Shown here: positions 1-6,299 of the stretch, in pieces
Layout: each line of letters begins with the position of its first letter
How positions within the stretch are numbered: position 1 is the stretch's first letter
Source: Gammaproteobacteria bacterium
GTDB lineage: Bacteria; Pseudomonadota; Gammaproteobacteria; GRL18
Reading direction: 5' to 3'
Assembly (NCBI GenBank): GCA_024511395.1
Contig: JANELJ010000130.1
Coordinates: 1 to 6,381 of the forward strand
Length of the DNA stretch: 6,381 nucleotides
Position numbers and translations under genes: made by a program
The notes under the pieces: generated by a model
Seen by the model: only the letters and a program-made list of their open reading frames with translations
Database searches by the model: none
Told to the model about the DNA's origin: nothing

Positions 1-41
1 TTTGCAAGGTAATAAGGCTTATTTTACCAAAAACCTGCAAA
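1..41. repeat. Imperfect palindrome at the left edge
   Basis: Two nested inverted repeats are visible. The outer arms are TTTGCA (1-6) and TGCAAA (36-41). The inner arms are GGTAATAAG (8-16) and CTTATT-TT-ACC (18-28), which pair apart from a two-base insertion. Together they could form a long imperfect stem-loop. It lies downstream of the hemerythrin remnant on the minus strand but is not followed by a clean T-run on either strand, so a terminator role is unproven. The window edge may cut a longer structure. Confidence 0.35.
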
Positions 42-96
42 TTTAACACCCATGATTCGCCAATATTTCCTTATAAATCAATGTGCTATGATTTGT

Positions 97-195
97 TCAG
101 GTCGGACTAATTAAATTGACCAGAACCTTGTGCTGTTCATCAATTTCTTCAATACCTACACTCCATTCATCAGACCAGACGATAAACTCACTCAT
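97..195 (-). pseudogene. Bacteriohemerythrin, N-terminal remnant (32 codons)
   Basis: The minus-strand frame starts with ATG at 195 and reads MSEFIVWSDE, then WSVGIEEIDEQHKVLVNLI, then SPT and a TGA stop at 97-99. The pattern W-x-VGI-x-x-ID-x-QH-x-x-L-x-x-LI is the classic start of bacteriohemerythrins, O2-binding four-helix proteins of about 130 residues with a di-iron centre held by His and carboxylate residues. Only the first helix is present; the later iron-ligand helices are missing. A good ribosome binding site, AAGAGG (204-209), sits 8 bases before the ATG. Shifting frame near the stop gives SDLNKS and another stop, so one frameshift does not restore the gene in the remaining sequence. 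It is most likely a truncated pseudogene. A sequencing error plus continuation outside the window is less likely, because stops close the neighbouring frames. The family call is firm; the status is inferred. Confidence 0.7.
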
Positions 196-272
196 TTTGA
201 TTACCTCTTAATATTGTCAGTAAAAGCCCCCCTGTTTTTATTTTTATTTTAGGTTATATGATATGTCAGCCT

Positions 273-301
273 TGTTACAGTATTATGTTTATCTGTTACA
301 G
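273..301. repeat. Short direct repeat spanning the sucD stop
   Basis: TGTTACAG occurs at 273-280 and again at 294-301, 21 bases apart. One copy is in the last codons of sucD and the other just beyond the stop. The interval between sucD and the hemerythrin remnant (196-288) also holds an A/T-rich stretch and a run of six C, but I see no convincing hairpin followed by a T-run that would end the operon. The repeat may be chance. Confidence 0.25.
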
Positions 302-1182
302 CCACTAGCCAGCAAGCTTCTGACTGTACTGCCCATTTCTGCGGGAGAGTCTACAACGTTCACTCCAGCAGCTTCCAGTGCAATTACTTTGTCTGTAGCA
401 GAACCTTTACCACCTGAGATAATCGCTCCGGCATGGCCCATACGACGACCATGCGGTGCAGTCATCCCTGCTATATATGCCACTACAGGCTTGCTAACAT
501 GCTCTCTGATATACTCTGCCGCCGTTTCTTCTCTGGTGCCACCAATTTCACCCACTAATATTATGACCTCAGTTTCGCTGTCCTGTTCAAACAGAGCAAG
601 ACAGTCAATAAAATTCATTCCCTGGATTAAATCACCGCCAATACCAATACAGGTACTTTGACCAAGGCCTTCAACAGTGGTCTGCCGAACCGCTTCATAC
701 GTCAGTGTACCGGAACGGGAGATAATACCAGCATTGCCCCTGAGGTGGATCTCAGCAGGCATAATACCAATTTTACATTCATCCGGGGTAATGATTCCCG
801 GACAATTGGGACCAATTAAATACGGGGCATTATCGCCCATCTGTCGATGCAGAGCTTTGACCCGGATCATATCCTGTACAGGAATACCCTCGGTAATACA
901 GACAATAATTCTGATTTCGGCCTCCGTAGCCTCAAGAATGGCATCAGCCGCCATAGCCGCCGGAACATAAATCACAGAAGCATCCGCTCCTGTTTCAGCA
1001 ACAGCATCCTGTACAGTATTAAAAACCGGACGTTCAAGGTGAATCTGTCCTCCCTTACCCGGCGTAACACCACCCACCAGTTGAGTGCCGTATTCAATGG
1101 CCTGCCGGGCATGAAAACTGCCCTGCTTACCGGTAAAACCCTGCACTATGACCTGGGTATCTTTATTAATTAATATGCTCAT
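289..1182 (-). CDS. sucD: Succinyl-CoA synthetase, alpha subunit
   Basis: Alpha subunit of succinate-CoA ligase, a cytosolic enzyme that interconverts succinyl-CoA, ADP and phosphate with succinate, CoA and ATP. The product is 297 residues, near the family norm. Its start [18 protein letters not shown] matches SucD N-termini, so I chose the ATG at 1182 over a TTG at 1239 inside sucC. Visible motifs, in order: the CoA-binding fold with [10 protein letters not shown] (15-24) and TPGKGG (40-45); GPNCPGI (124-130); [10 protein letters not shown] (155-164); GEIGG with Glu212; and GHAGAI with the phospho-accepting His250. The usual GIGGDP reads GIGGDL (180-185), and the next residues, IQGMNF, differ from the common IPGSNF or IPGTNF. 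No strong ribosome binding site is seen; 37 bases separate it from the sucC stop. It is the last gene of the operon. A malate-CoA ligase (MtkB) is a related alternative, but no serine-cycle neighbour supports that. Confidence 0.93.
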   Translation of the reverse strand: MSILINKDTQVIVQGFTGKQGSFHARQAIEYGTQLVGGVTPGKGGQIHLERPVFNTVQDAVAETGADASVIYVPAAMAADAILEATEAEIRIIVCITEGIPVQDMIRVKALHRQMGDNAPYLIGPNCPGIITPDECKIGIMPAEIHLRGNAGIISRSGTLTYEAVRQTTVEGLGQSTCIGIGGDLIQGMNFIDCLALFEQDSETEVIILVGEIGGTREETAAEYIREHVSKPVVAYIAGMTAPHGRRMGHAGAIISGGKGSATDKVIALEAAGVNVVDSPAEMGSTVRSLLASGCNR

Positions 1183-1219
1183 TGTTTTTTCGGAATGACT
1201 CTGTTTTGGTATCCAATAG

Positions 1220-2383
1220 TCAGGCCGCTGCACAGGCAACGGCTTTTCGGGCGGCTTCAGTCAGATCACTGGCCGTTTCTATATTCAGGCTGCTTTGTGC
1301 CAGAATATCCAGACCCTGTGCGGCATTGGTTCCAGCCAGAAAAACGATGACGGGAATAGTTACGCTGACTTCCTGCATGGCCTGAATAATACCCTCGGCA
1401 ATTAAGTCACAGTGTACCATACCACCGAAAATATTGACCAGAATGGCTTTAACATCCGGCTCCGTTAAAATCAGTTTAAAGGATTCTGCCACTTTTTCAG
1501 AGGTGGTACCGCCTCTGACATCCAGAAAATTAGCCGGTTCACCGCCGTGAAGTTTTATTAAGTCCATAGTTGCCATTGCAAGACCTGCTCCGTTTACCAT
1601 GCAGCCGATATTACCATTCAGTGCTATATAGTTAATACCAGACTCAAGCGCCCGGGCTTCTTTGATGTTTTCCTGTATGGTATCACGCATTTCCCTCAGA
1701 TCAGGGCGGCGGTATAAGGCATTATCATCAATAGTCAGCTTGGCATCGAGAGCCAGAATGGTGTTTTCATTACTGATCACCAAAGGATTAATCTCAACAA
1801 GGGTCAGGTCTTTATAAACAAACAAATCGTATAATCCAAGCATTATATCCGTCAGTTCTGAAACATGACTGCCCTTGAGGCCAAGCGCAAAGGCCACCTG
1901 ACGGCATTGATAGGCCTGCAATCCGGTACAGGGGTTAACCTGAATATGAATAATTTTTTCCGGACTCTTTTCTGCAATATCTTCTATATTAACACCGCCC
2001 TGGATGGAAGCCATAAAAGTAACGGTTTCACTGTCTCTGTCCACCAGAGCACTCAAATACATTTCCTGTTTTATATCGACTGCCTGTTCAATTAAAACCC
2101 TGTTAACCGGCAGTTGTTCACCGTCTGTCTGCGGAGTGGACAGGGTTTTACCCAACAGAGTATTACAGACAGCTATCAGATCTTCGCTACTGTTTACCCG
2201 TTTTACGCCACCTGATAACTCTCTGGAACCAGCATATATCTGAGCTTTAACCATCCAGCTGTCACCGCCGAGATTCTCGGCCGCCCTGAGCGCTTCTTCT
2301 GCACTGCCTACAGGCACACTGGCCGGCACCGGTATACCAAAGCCGGTAAACAGACTTTTGGCCTGATATTCGTGTAAATTCAT
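1220..2383 (-). CDS. sucC: Succinyl-CoA synthetase, beta subunit, with altered ATP-grasp loop
   Basis: Beta subunit of succinate-CoA ligase; it binds nucleotide through an ATP-grasp domain and pairs with SucD. It has 387 residues, essentially E. coli length, and its numbering lines up with E. coli SucC. Visible features: [12 protein letters not shown] start; Lys46; Glu99 and Glu107; EINPLV with Asn199; ALDAK with Asp213; [12 protein letters not shown] with Asn264; and VNIFGG (316-321). Several normally conserved positions differ. The loop usually read HAGGRGKAGG (50-59) is [10 protein letters not shown], keeping Arg54 but losing Gly53, Gly55 and Lys56. LDVGGG is LDVRGG (Arg290), and GGIVRC is GGMVHC (His324). 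Catalysis is probably retained, but nucleotide preference may have changed. The start codon overlaps the NuoF-like stop in an ATGA arrangement, and only a weak AAGG lies upstream, so translation is likely coupled. Malate-CoA ligase beta (MtkA) is the main alternative; family certainty is high, exact substrate less so. Confidence 0.92.
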   Translation of the reverse strand: MNLHEYQAKSLFTGFGIPVPASVPVGSAEEALRAAENLGGDSWMVKAQIYAGSRELSGGVKRVNSSEDLIAVCNTLLGKTLSTPQTDGEQLPVNRVLIEQAVDIKQEMYLSALVDRDSETVTFMASIQGGVNIEDIAEKSPEKIIHIQVNPCTGLQAYQCRQVAFALGLKGSHVSELTDIMLGLYDLFVYKDLTLVEINPLVISNENTILALDAKLTIDDNALYRRPDLREMRDTIQENIKEARALESGINYIALNGNIGCMVNGAGLAMATMDLIKLHGGEPANFLDVRGGTTSEKVAESFKLILTEPDVKAILVNIFGGMVHCDLIAEGIIQAMQEVSVTIPVIVFLAGTNAAQGLDILAQSSLNIETASDLTEAARKAVACAAA

Positions 2384-3660
2384 ATTTCAGTCTTTGCCTT
2401 TGAGTTAAACGAATGACTTAAAGAATGCTGATATTCATCCTTAAAATGAAACAGGGAACTGTCCACAATTTTAATCGCCCCGTCCAGTAAATGACAGCGA
2501 CCGCTGCCGGGCAGAATAGCACACAGGTTAATCAGGGTATCCAGATCCTGGTTTCCGGCCTGACCGGTATCGATACGGTTAAGCAGTTGAGAAATATAAT
2601 AAGTACCGGTTTTACAGGATGGGCATTGTCCACAGGAAGAATGGGCATAAAAATTAACGTACTCAGTAACCTGCCTAACAATTCCCGTCCCTTCTGATAC
2701 CACAATCATGGCACCGGTACCCAGACTGGATCCCCGGATCCGTACCGAGTCAAAGTCCAGAGGTACGTCCAGATCTTTGGGCGTTAAAATGGTACTGGAA
2801 ACCCCGCCGGTAAATACCGCTTTAAGTTTTTTCTCCAGCAGCATGCCGCCGCCGTGAATATAAATCAACTCAGATAAGGGTGTACCCATGGGCAGCTCAT
2901 AAACCCCGGGATATAATATATCACCACTGAGGCAGTACAGCTTAGTACCGGATGAAAGGCCTTTACCCAGTTTCTGAAACCAGCGTGCACCGTTTCTCAG
3001 CAGGTGCGGAATATTGGCCAAGGTTTCAATATTGTTGACCAGAGTAGGGCAGCCGTTAACACCGGATTGCGCCGGATACGGCGGTTTGCCCCGTGGAAAA
3101 GGAAATTTACCTTCCACTGATTCAATGGCCGCCGTTTCTTCCCCGCCAATATAATGTCCGGAACTGGCCATTACCTGAAACTCAATGCTCTTACCTATTA
3201 TCGTTTCAGTGCGCTGTAGCAGGTCACTGGCCTGCCATTGCGCTACAGCCTCCTGCATACTGGCCAGAGCTTTATCCTGCTCGGGATTAATATAAAACAC
3301 AATCCGGTTGGTACCATTAGCCACCGCACTGATTAAAGCCCCTTCAATAACCTGGTTAGGTGAGCGGCTCATTAAATAAGTGTCTTTAAACGTCCCCGGT
3401 TCATCTTCATTGCCATTGCAGATCAGGTATTTATCAGTATCATTGCCCTGCTGTGCCACTGCCTGCCATTTTTTCCAGGTCGGGAAACCACTGCCACCCA
3501 GTCCTCTTAAACCCGCTTCCTTCAACAAAGGTATAATAGCTTCAGGCTGCTGCAGGGCTTTTATTAAGCCGCTGCCGCCATAGCTGCTCAGCCAGTTGCT
3601 GAGGTTATTACCCAGCGAATTGGGATGCAGCAGAACATGATTTTTAAACACCGTATTCAT
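2380..3660 (-). CDS. NuoF-like NADH-binding FMN/[4Fe-4S] subunit
   Basis: Homologue of the 51-kDa NADH-oxidising subunit of complex I and of NAD-linked hydrogenases and formate dehydrogenases. It has 426 residues. In order: the FMN/NADH glycine-rich motif GLRGLGGSGFPT (50-61); CNGNEDEPGTFKD (81-93); GHYIGGEETAAIES (168-181) with Glu174 in the place of the NADH-site Glu; NNIETLANIP (209-218); an SLBB-type segment, SGDILYPGVYELPMGTPLSEL (near 245-265); and CGQCPSC (343-349) plus Cys389 as the four ligands of an N3-type [4Fe-4S] cluster. The usual GFPTGLKWSF reads GFPTWKKWQA, so the stretch packing against the adenine may differ. There is no NuoE-like partner and no other complex I gene nearby. 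It overlaps the flavoprotein gene by 4 bases (ATGA) and sucC likewise. I infer that it feeds electrons from NADH to, or takes them from, the iron-sulfur/flavoprotein pair. The family call is firm; the partner is inferred from gene order. Confidence 0.9.
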   Translation of the reverse strand: MNTVFKNHVLLHPNSLGNNLSNWLSSYGGSGLIKALQQPEAIIPLLKEAGLRGLGGSGFPTWKKWQAVAQQGNDTDKYLICNGNEDEPGTFKDTYLMSRSPNQVIEGALISAVANGTNRIVFYINPEQDKALASMQEAVAQWQASDLLQRTETIIGKSIEFQVMASSGHYIGGEETAAIESVEGKFPFPRGKPPYPAQSGVNGCPTLVNNIETLANIPHLLRNGARWFQKLGKGLSSGTKLYCLSGDILYPGVYELPMGTPLSELIYIHGGGMLLEKKLKAVFTGGVSSTILTPKDLDVPLDFDSVRIRGSSLGTGAMIVVSEGTGIVRQVTEYVNFYAHSSCGQCPSCKTGTYYISQLLNRIDTGQAGNQDLDTLINLCAILPGSGRCHLLDGAIKIVDSSLFHFKDEYQHSLSHSFNSKAKTEI

Positions 3661-5309
3661 AAATCAAACATCCCCGGATGATCTGGCTGCTCTGGATCAT
3701 TATCAGTCTCTGCACGGCGGGTATAATCCGGAAATAACAGGGGTGAACTGATCTGCATGGGCATATGGTTCTGCATCAGTTCTCTACGCAACCGGCTGAT
3801 GTGATCCAGGGTGATTTTTTTATGGCCCCGGTTCTGTCTCTGCCGGGCAGCATCGGCACCCGCTTTGCGGCCGAAACTGATAATTTCCAGCAGGGCATTG
3901 CCCATTAAACGATTTCTGCCATGAATACCGCCGCTGACTTCACCCACACAATACAGACCGGGCACCGTTGAGTGGCCATTTTTATCTATAATCACACCGC
4001 CATTCTGATAATGCAGGGTGGGATAAATCAACATAGGGTGCTTTCTGATATCAATACGGCTTTTTAGCCCCAGCTGCACCAGTTTAGGGAAACGCTGCTG
4101 CAAAATACCCGGATTTCGGTTTTCCAGACCGGCGGTATCCAGCCAGACACCTCTGAAATCCTGCTCTGCCACTCCCCAGCCTTCCCGGCACTCCCTGATA
4201 ATGGCCGCCGCTACAACATCCCTTGGCTTGAGTTCATCAACAAAACGCTGTCCCTGAGCATTAATAATATAAGCCCCGGCAGAACGCAGACCTTCCGTAA
4301 TAAGTGTACCGGATAAGTGAACAGGATAAGCCACACCGGTTGGGTGATACTGAAAAGAGTCCAGATCCCGCAGTCGGGCACCTAGTCGATAAGCCAGTAC
4401 CAGGCCGTCACCGGTTGCACCAAAGTGATTGGAGGTAGGAAAATCATTTAAATGCAGGCGGCCAATACCACCGGTGGCGATTATTACAGTGCGTGCTTTT
4501 ATCTGAAGATAACGGGAATCTTCCAGAGAAGACAGTATAGCACCAGCACAATGACCGGACTCATTGCTAAGCAGTTCCACGGCCGGTGCATAATTACGCA
4601 CCTCAATAGCCGCATGGTTATACACCGATTCACGCAGGACACGCATCATTTCCAAACCGGTATAATCACGAAAATGCACCACCCGGCTGGCAGATGTACC
4701 GCCGGCTCTGCGGGTCAGCAGATCACCGGCTGAATCCAGGTCAAACTGCATACCCTGCTGGATCAGCCAGCGTATGGTTTCAGGACCATCGGTGACCAGT
4801 TGTTTAACCAGCGTTTTATCTGCCAGCTTATAACCGGCTTTCCAGGTATCATTATAATGCGCCTGTAAAGTATCCTGCTTTTGTACCGAAGCCTGAATAC
4901 CACCTTCAGCCATAATGGTATTGCTGTCACCCAGACGCAACTTGGTAGCCAGAATTACCCTGGCACCGGATTCGGCTGCCGTCAGTGCCGCAGCACAACC
5001 GGCTCCACCACCACCAATGACCAGTACATCGGTTTCTTCAATACGAACGCCGGCCAGATCAGAGGCATCAATACGGGAGTCAGCCTGCAGTAATTCCGCC
5101 AGTTGAGTATGACAGAGTTCACCCTTATTAGGGCCAACGTTTAAGGTGGTAATGGTTTCACTACGATAATCAGGATGAAAAGTGCTCAGCAATTGCTGTT
5201 CATCCATATCCAGTTCACGGGCAGGAAATTTATTAAGCTGAAGATAATTATCCAGAGCCTGCTTATACGTAACCCCTGAATGATCCATCATATTATCAGT
5301 AGACTTCAT
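3657..5309 (-). CDS. Fumarate reductase/succinate dehydrogenase-type flavoprotein, FAD probably not covalent
   Basis: Catalytic FAD subunit of the SdhA/FrdA family, which interconverts fumarate and succinate. The protein has 550 residues. A 90-residue N-terminal extension (VGPNKGEL near 58-65) precedes the Rossmann motif VLVIGGGGAGCAAA (95-108). The family's covalent-FAD histidine (SHTVAAQGGI) is replaced: DSNTIMAEGGI, Asn130. Dicarboxylate-site residues are kept: QYHPTG with His322, TEG with Glu339, PRDVV with proton-shuttle Arg363, PTLHYQNGG with His433, and HGRNRLMGN with Arg467. GLYCVGEVSGG (451-461) is the second FAD motif. Only about 70 residues follow the FAD domain, so the long C-terminal helical and capping region of SdhA is mostly absent. 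A GAGG site lies about 10 bases before the ATG, which shares one base with the preceding stop (TAATG). No signal peptide, so cytoplasmic. L-aspartate oxidase (NadB) is a distant alternative, disfavoured by the iron-sulfur neighbour. Confidence 0.9.
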   Translation of the reverse strand: MKSTDNMMDHSGVTYKQALDNYLQLNKFPARELDMDEQQLLSTFHPDYRSETITTLNVGPNKGELCHTQLAELLQADSRIDASDLAGVRIEETDVLVIGGGGAGCAAALTAAESGARVILATKLRLGDSNTIMAEGGIQASVQKQDTLQAHYNDTWKAGYKLADKTLVKQLVTDGPETIRWLIQQGMQFDLDSAGDLLTRRAGGTSASRVVHFRDYTGLEMMRVLRESVYNHAAIEVRNYAPAVELLSNESGHCAGAILSSLEDSRYLQIKARTVIIATGGIGRLHLNDFPTSNHFGATGDGLVLAYRLGARLRDLDSFQYHPTGVAYPVHLSGTLITEGLRSAGAYIINAQGQRFVDELKPRDVVAAAIIRECREGWGVAEQDFRGVWLDTAGLENRNPGILQQRFPKLVQLGLKSRIDIRKHPMLIYPTLHYQNGGVIIDKNGHSTVPGLYCVGEVSGGIHGRNRLMGNALLEIISFGRKAGADAARQRQNRGHKKITLDHISRLRRELMQNHMPMQISSPLLFPDYTRRAETDNDPEQPDHPGMFDL

Positions 5310-5956
5310 TAATCGTTTTCCTCATCATCTGTATCCACCTGCATCTGGCCACTGCGAATAGCTTCCAGGCGGTTAATAAGATTGGAGGGACGGGTATCGA
5401 AATAAGCTGACACACGACGGGCAAACAGCCCCACATGATTGGGCTCAATAAATTCAGGACAACTGGTCATACATAAATCACACATAACACAGTCTATAAA
5501 CAGATCGCCGCATTCTTTAAAATGACCTTTTACAGCTAGGTCAACGGCAGTTTCCACATCAATGCCTTTTGGACAGGCTGCATTACAGCCATGACAATGC
5601 CGACATTGCTCTGCTTCAGGAAAGATACTTTGAAAACGAGTCTGTATATTCCAAGAGGACTGAATATCCGATAATTGATAATGATGGTGAGAAGGTGTAT
5701 CAAAAACGGCAAAGAGCACATCCATACCGTTTTCAATTAATAACTGACAGCCCAGTTCCATACTCAGTTCGTTACTGTCCTTACGACATACCATAACCCG
5801 ACAGGAACCGCAAACACCTTCCAGACAGCCCACTCCTTTTACCCTGGGATAACCGGCATACCAAAGCGCCTGAATAACAGAAAGTGACTGCGATGCTGTA
5901 ATGGGCCTGCCGTTAATGGTTAAACTCACCCGTGTTTCAGAAAGAGGCCTGGACAT
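5309..5956 (-). CDS. SdhB/FrdB-like iron-sulfur subunit, [2Fe-2S] plus two [4Fe-4S] motifs
   Basis: Electron-transfer partner of the flavoprotein encoded next. From the ATG at 5956 it has 215 residues; a TTG at 5968 in the same frame would add four. Neither has a clear ribosome binding site, and I prefer the ATG. Numbering from that ATG, the N-terminal plant-type ferredoxin domain (about 8-85) carries C44-LEGV-C49-GS-C52 and Cys70 as [2Fe-2S] ligands. The C-terminal helical ferredoxin domain has C118-RH-C121-HG-C124-NAA-C128-P and C156-VM-C159-DL-C162-MTS-C166-P. Two complete CxxCxxCxxxCP sets imply two [4Fe-4S] clusters; classical SdhB lacks one cysteine in the second set and so holds [3Fe-4S]. 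The quinone-reducing tail is also short, and the C-terminus is acidic (DTDDEEND). No membrane helix is seen. It is the first operon gene. I infer that it wires the flavoprotein to the NuoF-like protein rather than to quinone. Confidence 0.9.
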   Translation of the reverse strand: MSRPLSETRVSLTINGRPITASQSLSVIQALWYAGYPRVKGVGCLEGVCGSCRVMVCRKDSNELSMELGCQLLIENGMDVLFAVFDTPSHHHYQLSDIQSSWNIQTRFQSIFPEAEQCRHCHGCNAACPKGIDVETAVDLAVKGHFKECGDLFIDCVMCDLCMTSCPEFIEPNHVGLFARRVSAYFDTRPSNLINRLEAIRSGQMQVDTDDEEND

Positions 5957-5997
5957 GATAGTTCGCAAGTTACAGATTAATAAGTATTACTGTTATA

Positions 5998-6026
5998 ACT
6001 ATACTAAATTAGCGGTATTAAGTCAT
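5998..6026 (-). promoter_or_regulatory. Candidate sigma-70 promoter of the five-gene operon
   Basis: On the minus strand a -35-like ATGACT (6026-6021) is followed by a 17-base spacer and a -10-like TATAGT (6003-5998). The -10 matches the consensus at five of six positions and the -35 at four of six. Transcription would begin near 5990, giving a leader of about 35 bases before the ATG at 5956. Other AT-rich hexamers nearby, such as TATAAC, have poorer -35 partners. This is a prediction from sequence only. Confidence 0.45.
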
Positions 6027-6040
6027 TAAACTAAAGTTTA
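6027..6040. promoter_or_regulatory. Palindrome abutting the -35 box, possible regulator site
   Basis: TAAACT-AA-AGTTTA is a perfect six-base inverted repeat with a two-base spacer. It directly abuts the predicted -35 box. If transcription starts near 5990 its centre falls at about -43, a position common for class II activators that contact RNA polymerase. It does not match the FNR (TTGAT-N4-ATCAA) or CRP consensus, so I cannot name the regulator. Chance occurrence in AT-rich DNA is possible. Confidence 0.3.
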
Positions 6041-6116
6041 GAGTTTCAGCTCCCCCAAAAAGGAGAATCATTTAAAATTTATTGATTACCTCAGTTAACC
6101 AATAGTCCGTAACAGG

Positions 6117-6142
6117 AAAAAAATGTAAAAAAAAGCAAAAAA
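6117..6142. other. Helically phased A-tracts (probably curved DNA)
   Basis: Three uninterrupted A-runs of seven, eight and six bases start at 6117, 6127 and 6137. The ten-base period is that of the DNA helix, an arrangement known to bend DNA intrinsically. A fourth run (6151-6155) is out of phase. The tract lies about 130 bases upstream of the predicted operon start. On the minus strand it is a T-rich region following the hairpin at 6159-6173. Confidence 0.5.
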
Positions 6143-6150
6143 CAGTTGAC

Positions 6151-6173
6151 AAAAATTCGGCAGCATTGCTGCC
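6151..6173 (-). terminator. Candidate Rho-independent terminator (minus strand)
   Basis: GGCAGC-ATT-GCTGCC (6159-6173) is a perfect six-base-pair stem with a three-base loop. Read on the minus strand it is followed by GAATTTTTG and then further T-runs, which is the layout of an intrinsic terminator for a gene arriving from the right. No such gene can be identified in the last 200 bases. Read on the plus strand, TTGACA (6146-6151) lies just before the hairpin, but no -10 box follows at a usual distance. Confidence 0.4.
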
Positions 6174-6207
6174 TTCAGTAAGAAAAAACAAACTTCTGGA
6201 GGCCGCA

Positions 6208-6255
6208 ATGCACACCAAAGGATACAGCAATATCCCCGGTGAACTGTTTTATTAA
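6208..6255 (+). CDS. Possible 15-residue peptide ORF, unknown function
   Basis: ATG at 6208 opens MHTKGYSNIPGELFY and a TAA stop. A strong ribosome binding site, GGAGG (6198-6202), lies five bases upstream, better than that of most operon genes here. I do not recognise the peptide. It could be a leader peptide, a small protein, or the start of a longer gene lost by rearrangement, since an insertion-sequence-like end begins a few bases after the stop. No clear plus-strand promoter is seen apart from an isolated TTGACA at 6146-6151. Confidence 0.3.
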   Translation: MHTKGYSNIPGELFY

Positions 6256-6260
6256 CCTGA

Positions 6261-6291
6261 GATCGAGGGTGTAAAAATAACTGTGTAAACG
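6261..6291. mobile_element. Possible terminal inverted repeat of an IS256-family element
   Basis: The stretch ends in AATAACTGTGTAAACG (6276-6291), which resembles the TATAATTGTGTAAAAG of the IS256 terminal repeat as I remember it. It also contains GTGTAAA twice (6269-6275 and 6283-6289). If real, the element would extend to the right beyond the window. No transposase sequence is recognisable in the 90 bases that follow, and the target duplication cannot be seen with one end only. Confidence 0.25.
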
Positions 6292-6299
6292 CTCATTGC

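Noticed and set aside
1..288. A CRISPR array, tRNA or rRNA in the flanking regions
   Set aside because: No regularly spaced repeats, cloverleaf or rRNA-like sequence was visible in either flank.
263..661. Long plus-strand open frame opposite sucD, and similar ones opposite the other operon genes
   Set aside because: They lie antisense to clearly recognised proteins and show no family motifs of their own.
1183..1239. An upstream TTG start at 1239 for sucD, adding 19 residues
   Set aside because: The extension overlaps the end of sucC and has no family counterpart, while the ATG at 1182 gives the exact SucD N-terminus.
5957..5968. TTG start at 5968 for the iron-sulfur subunit
   Set aside because: It adds only four residues and has no ribosome binding site; the ATG at 5956 is more likely, although the evidence is weak for both.
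6018..6071. 17-codon minus-strand ORF in the leader region (MILLFGGAETLNFSLMT)
   Set aside because: It has no ribosome binding site and starts upstream of the predicted promoter, so it would not be on the operon transcript.
6146..6174. TTGACA as the -35 box of a plus-strand promoter for the 15-residue ORF
   Set aside because: No -10-like hexamer occurs 15-19 bases downstream; the space is taken up by the hairpin.
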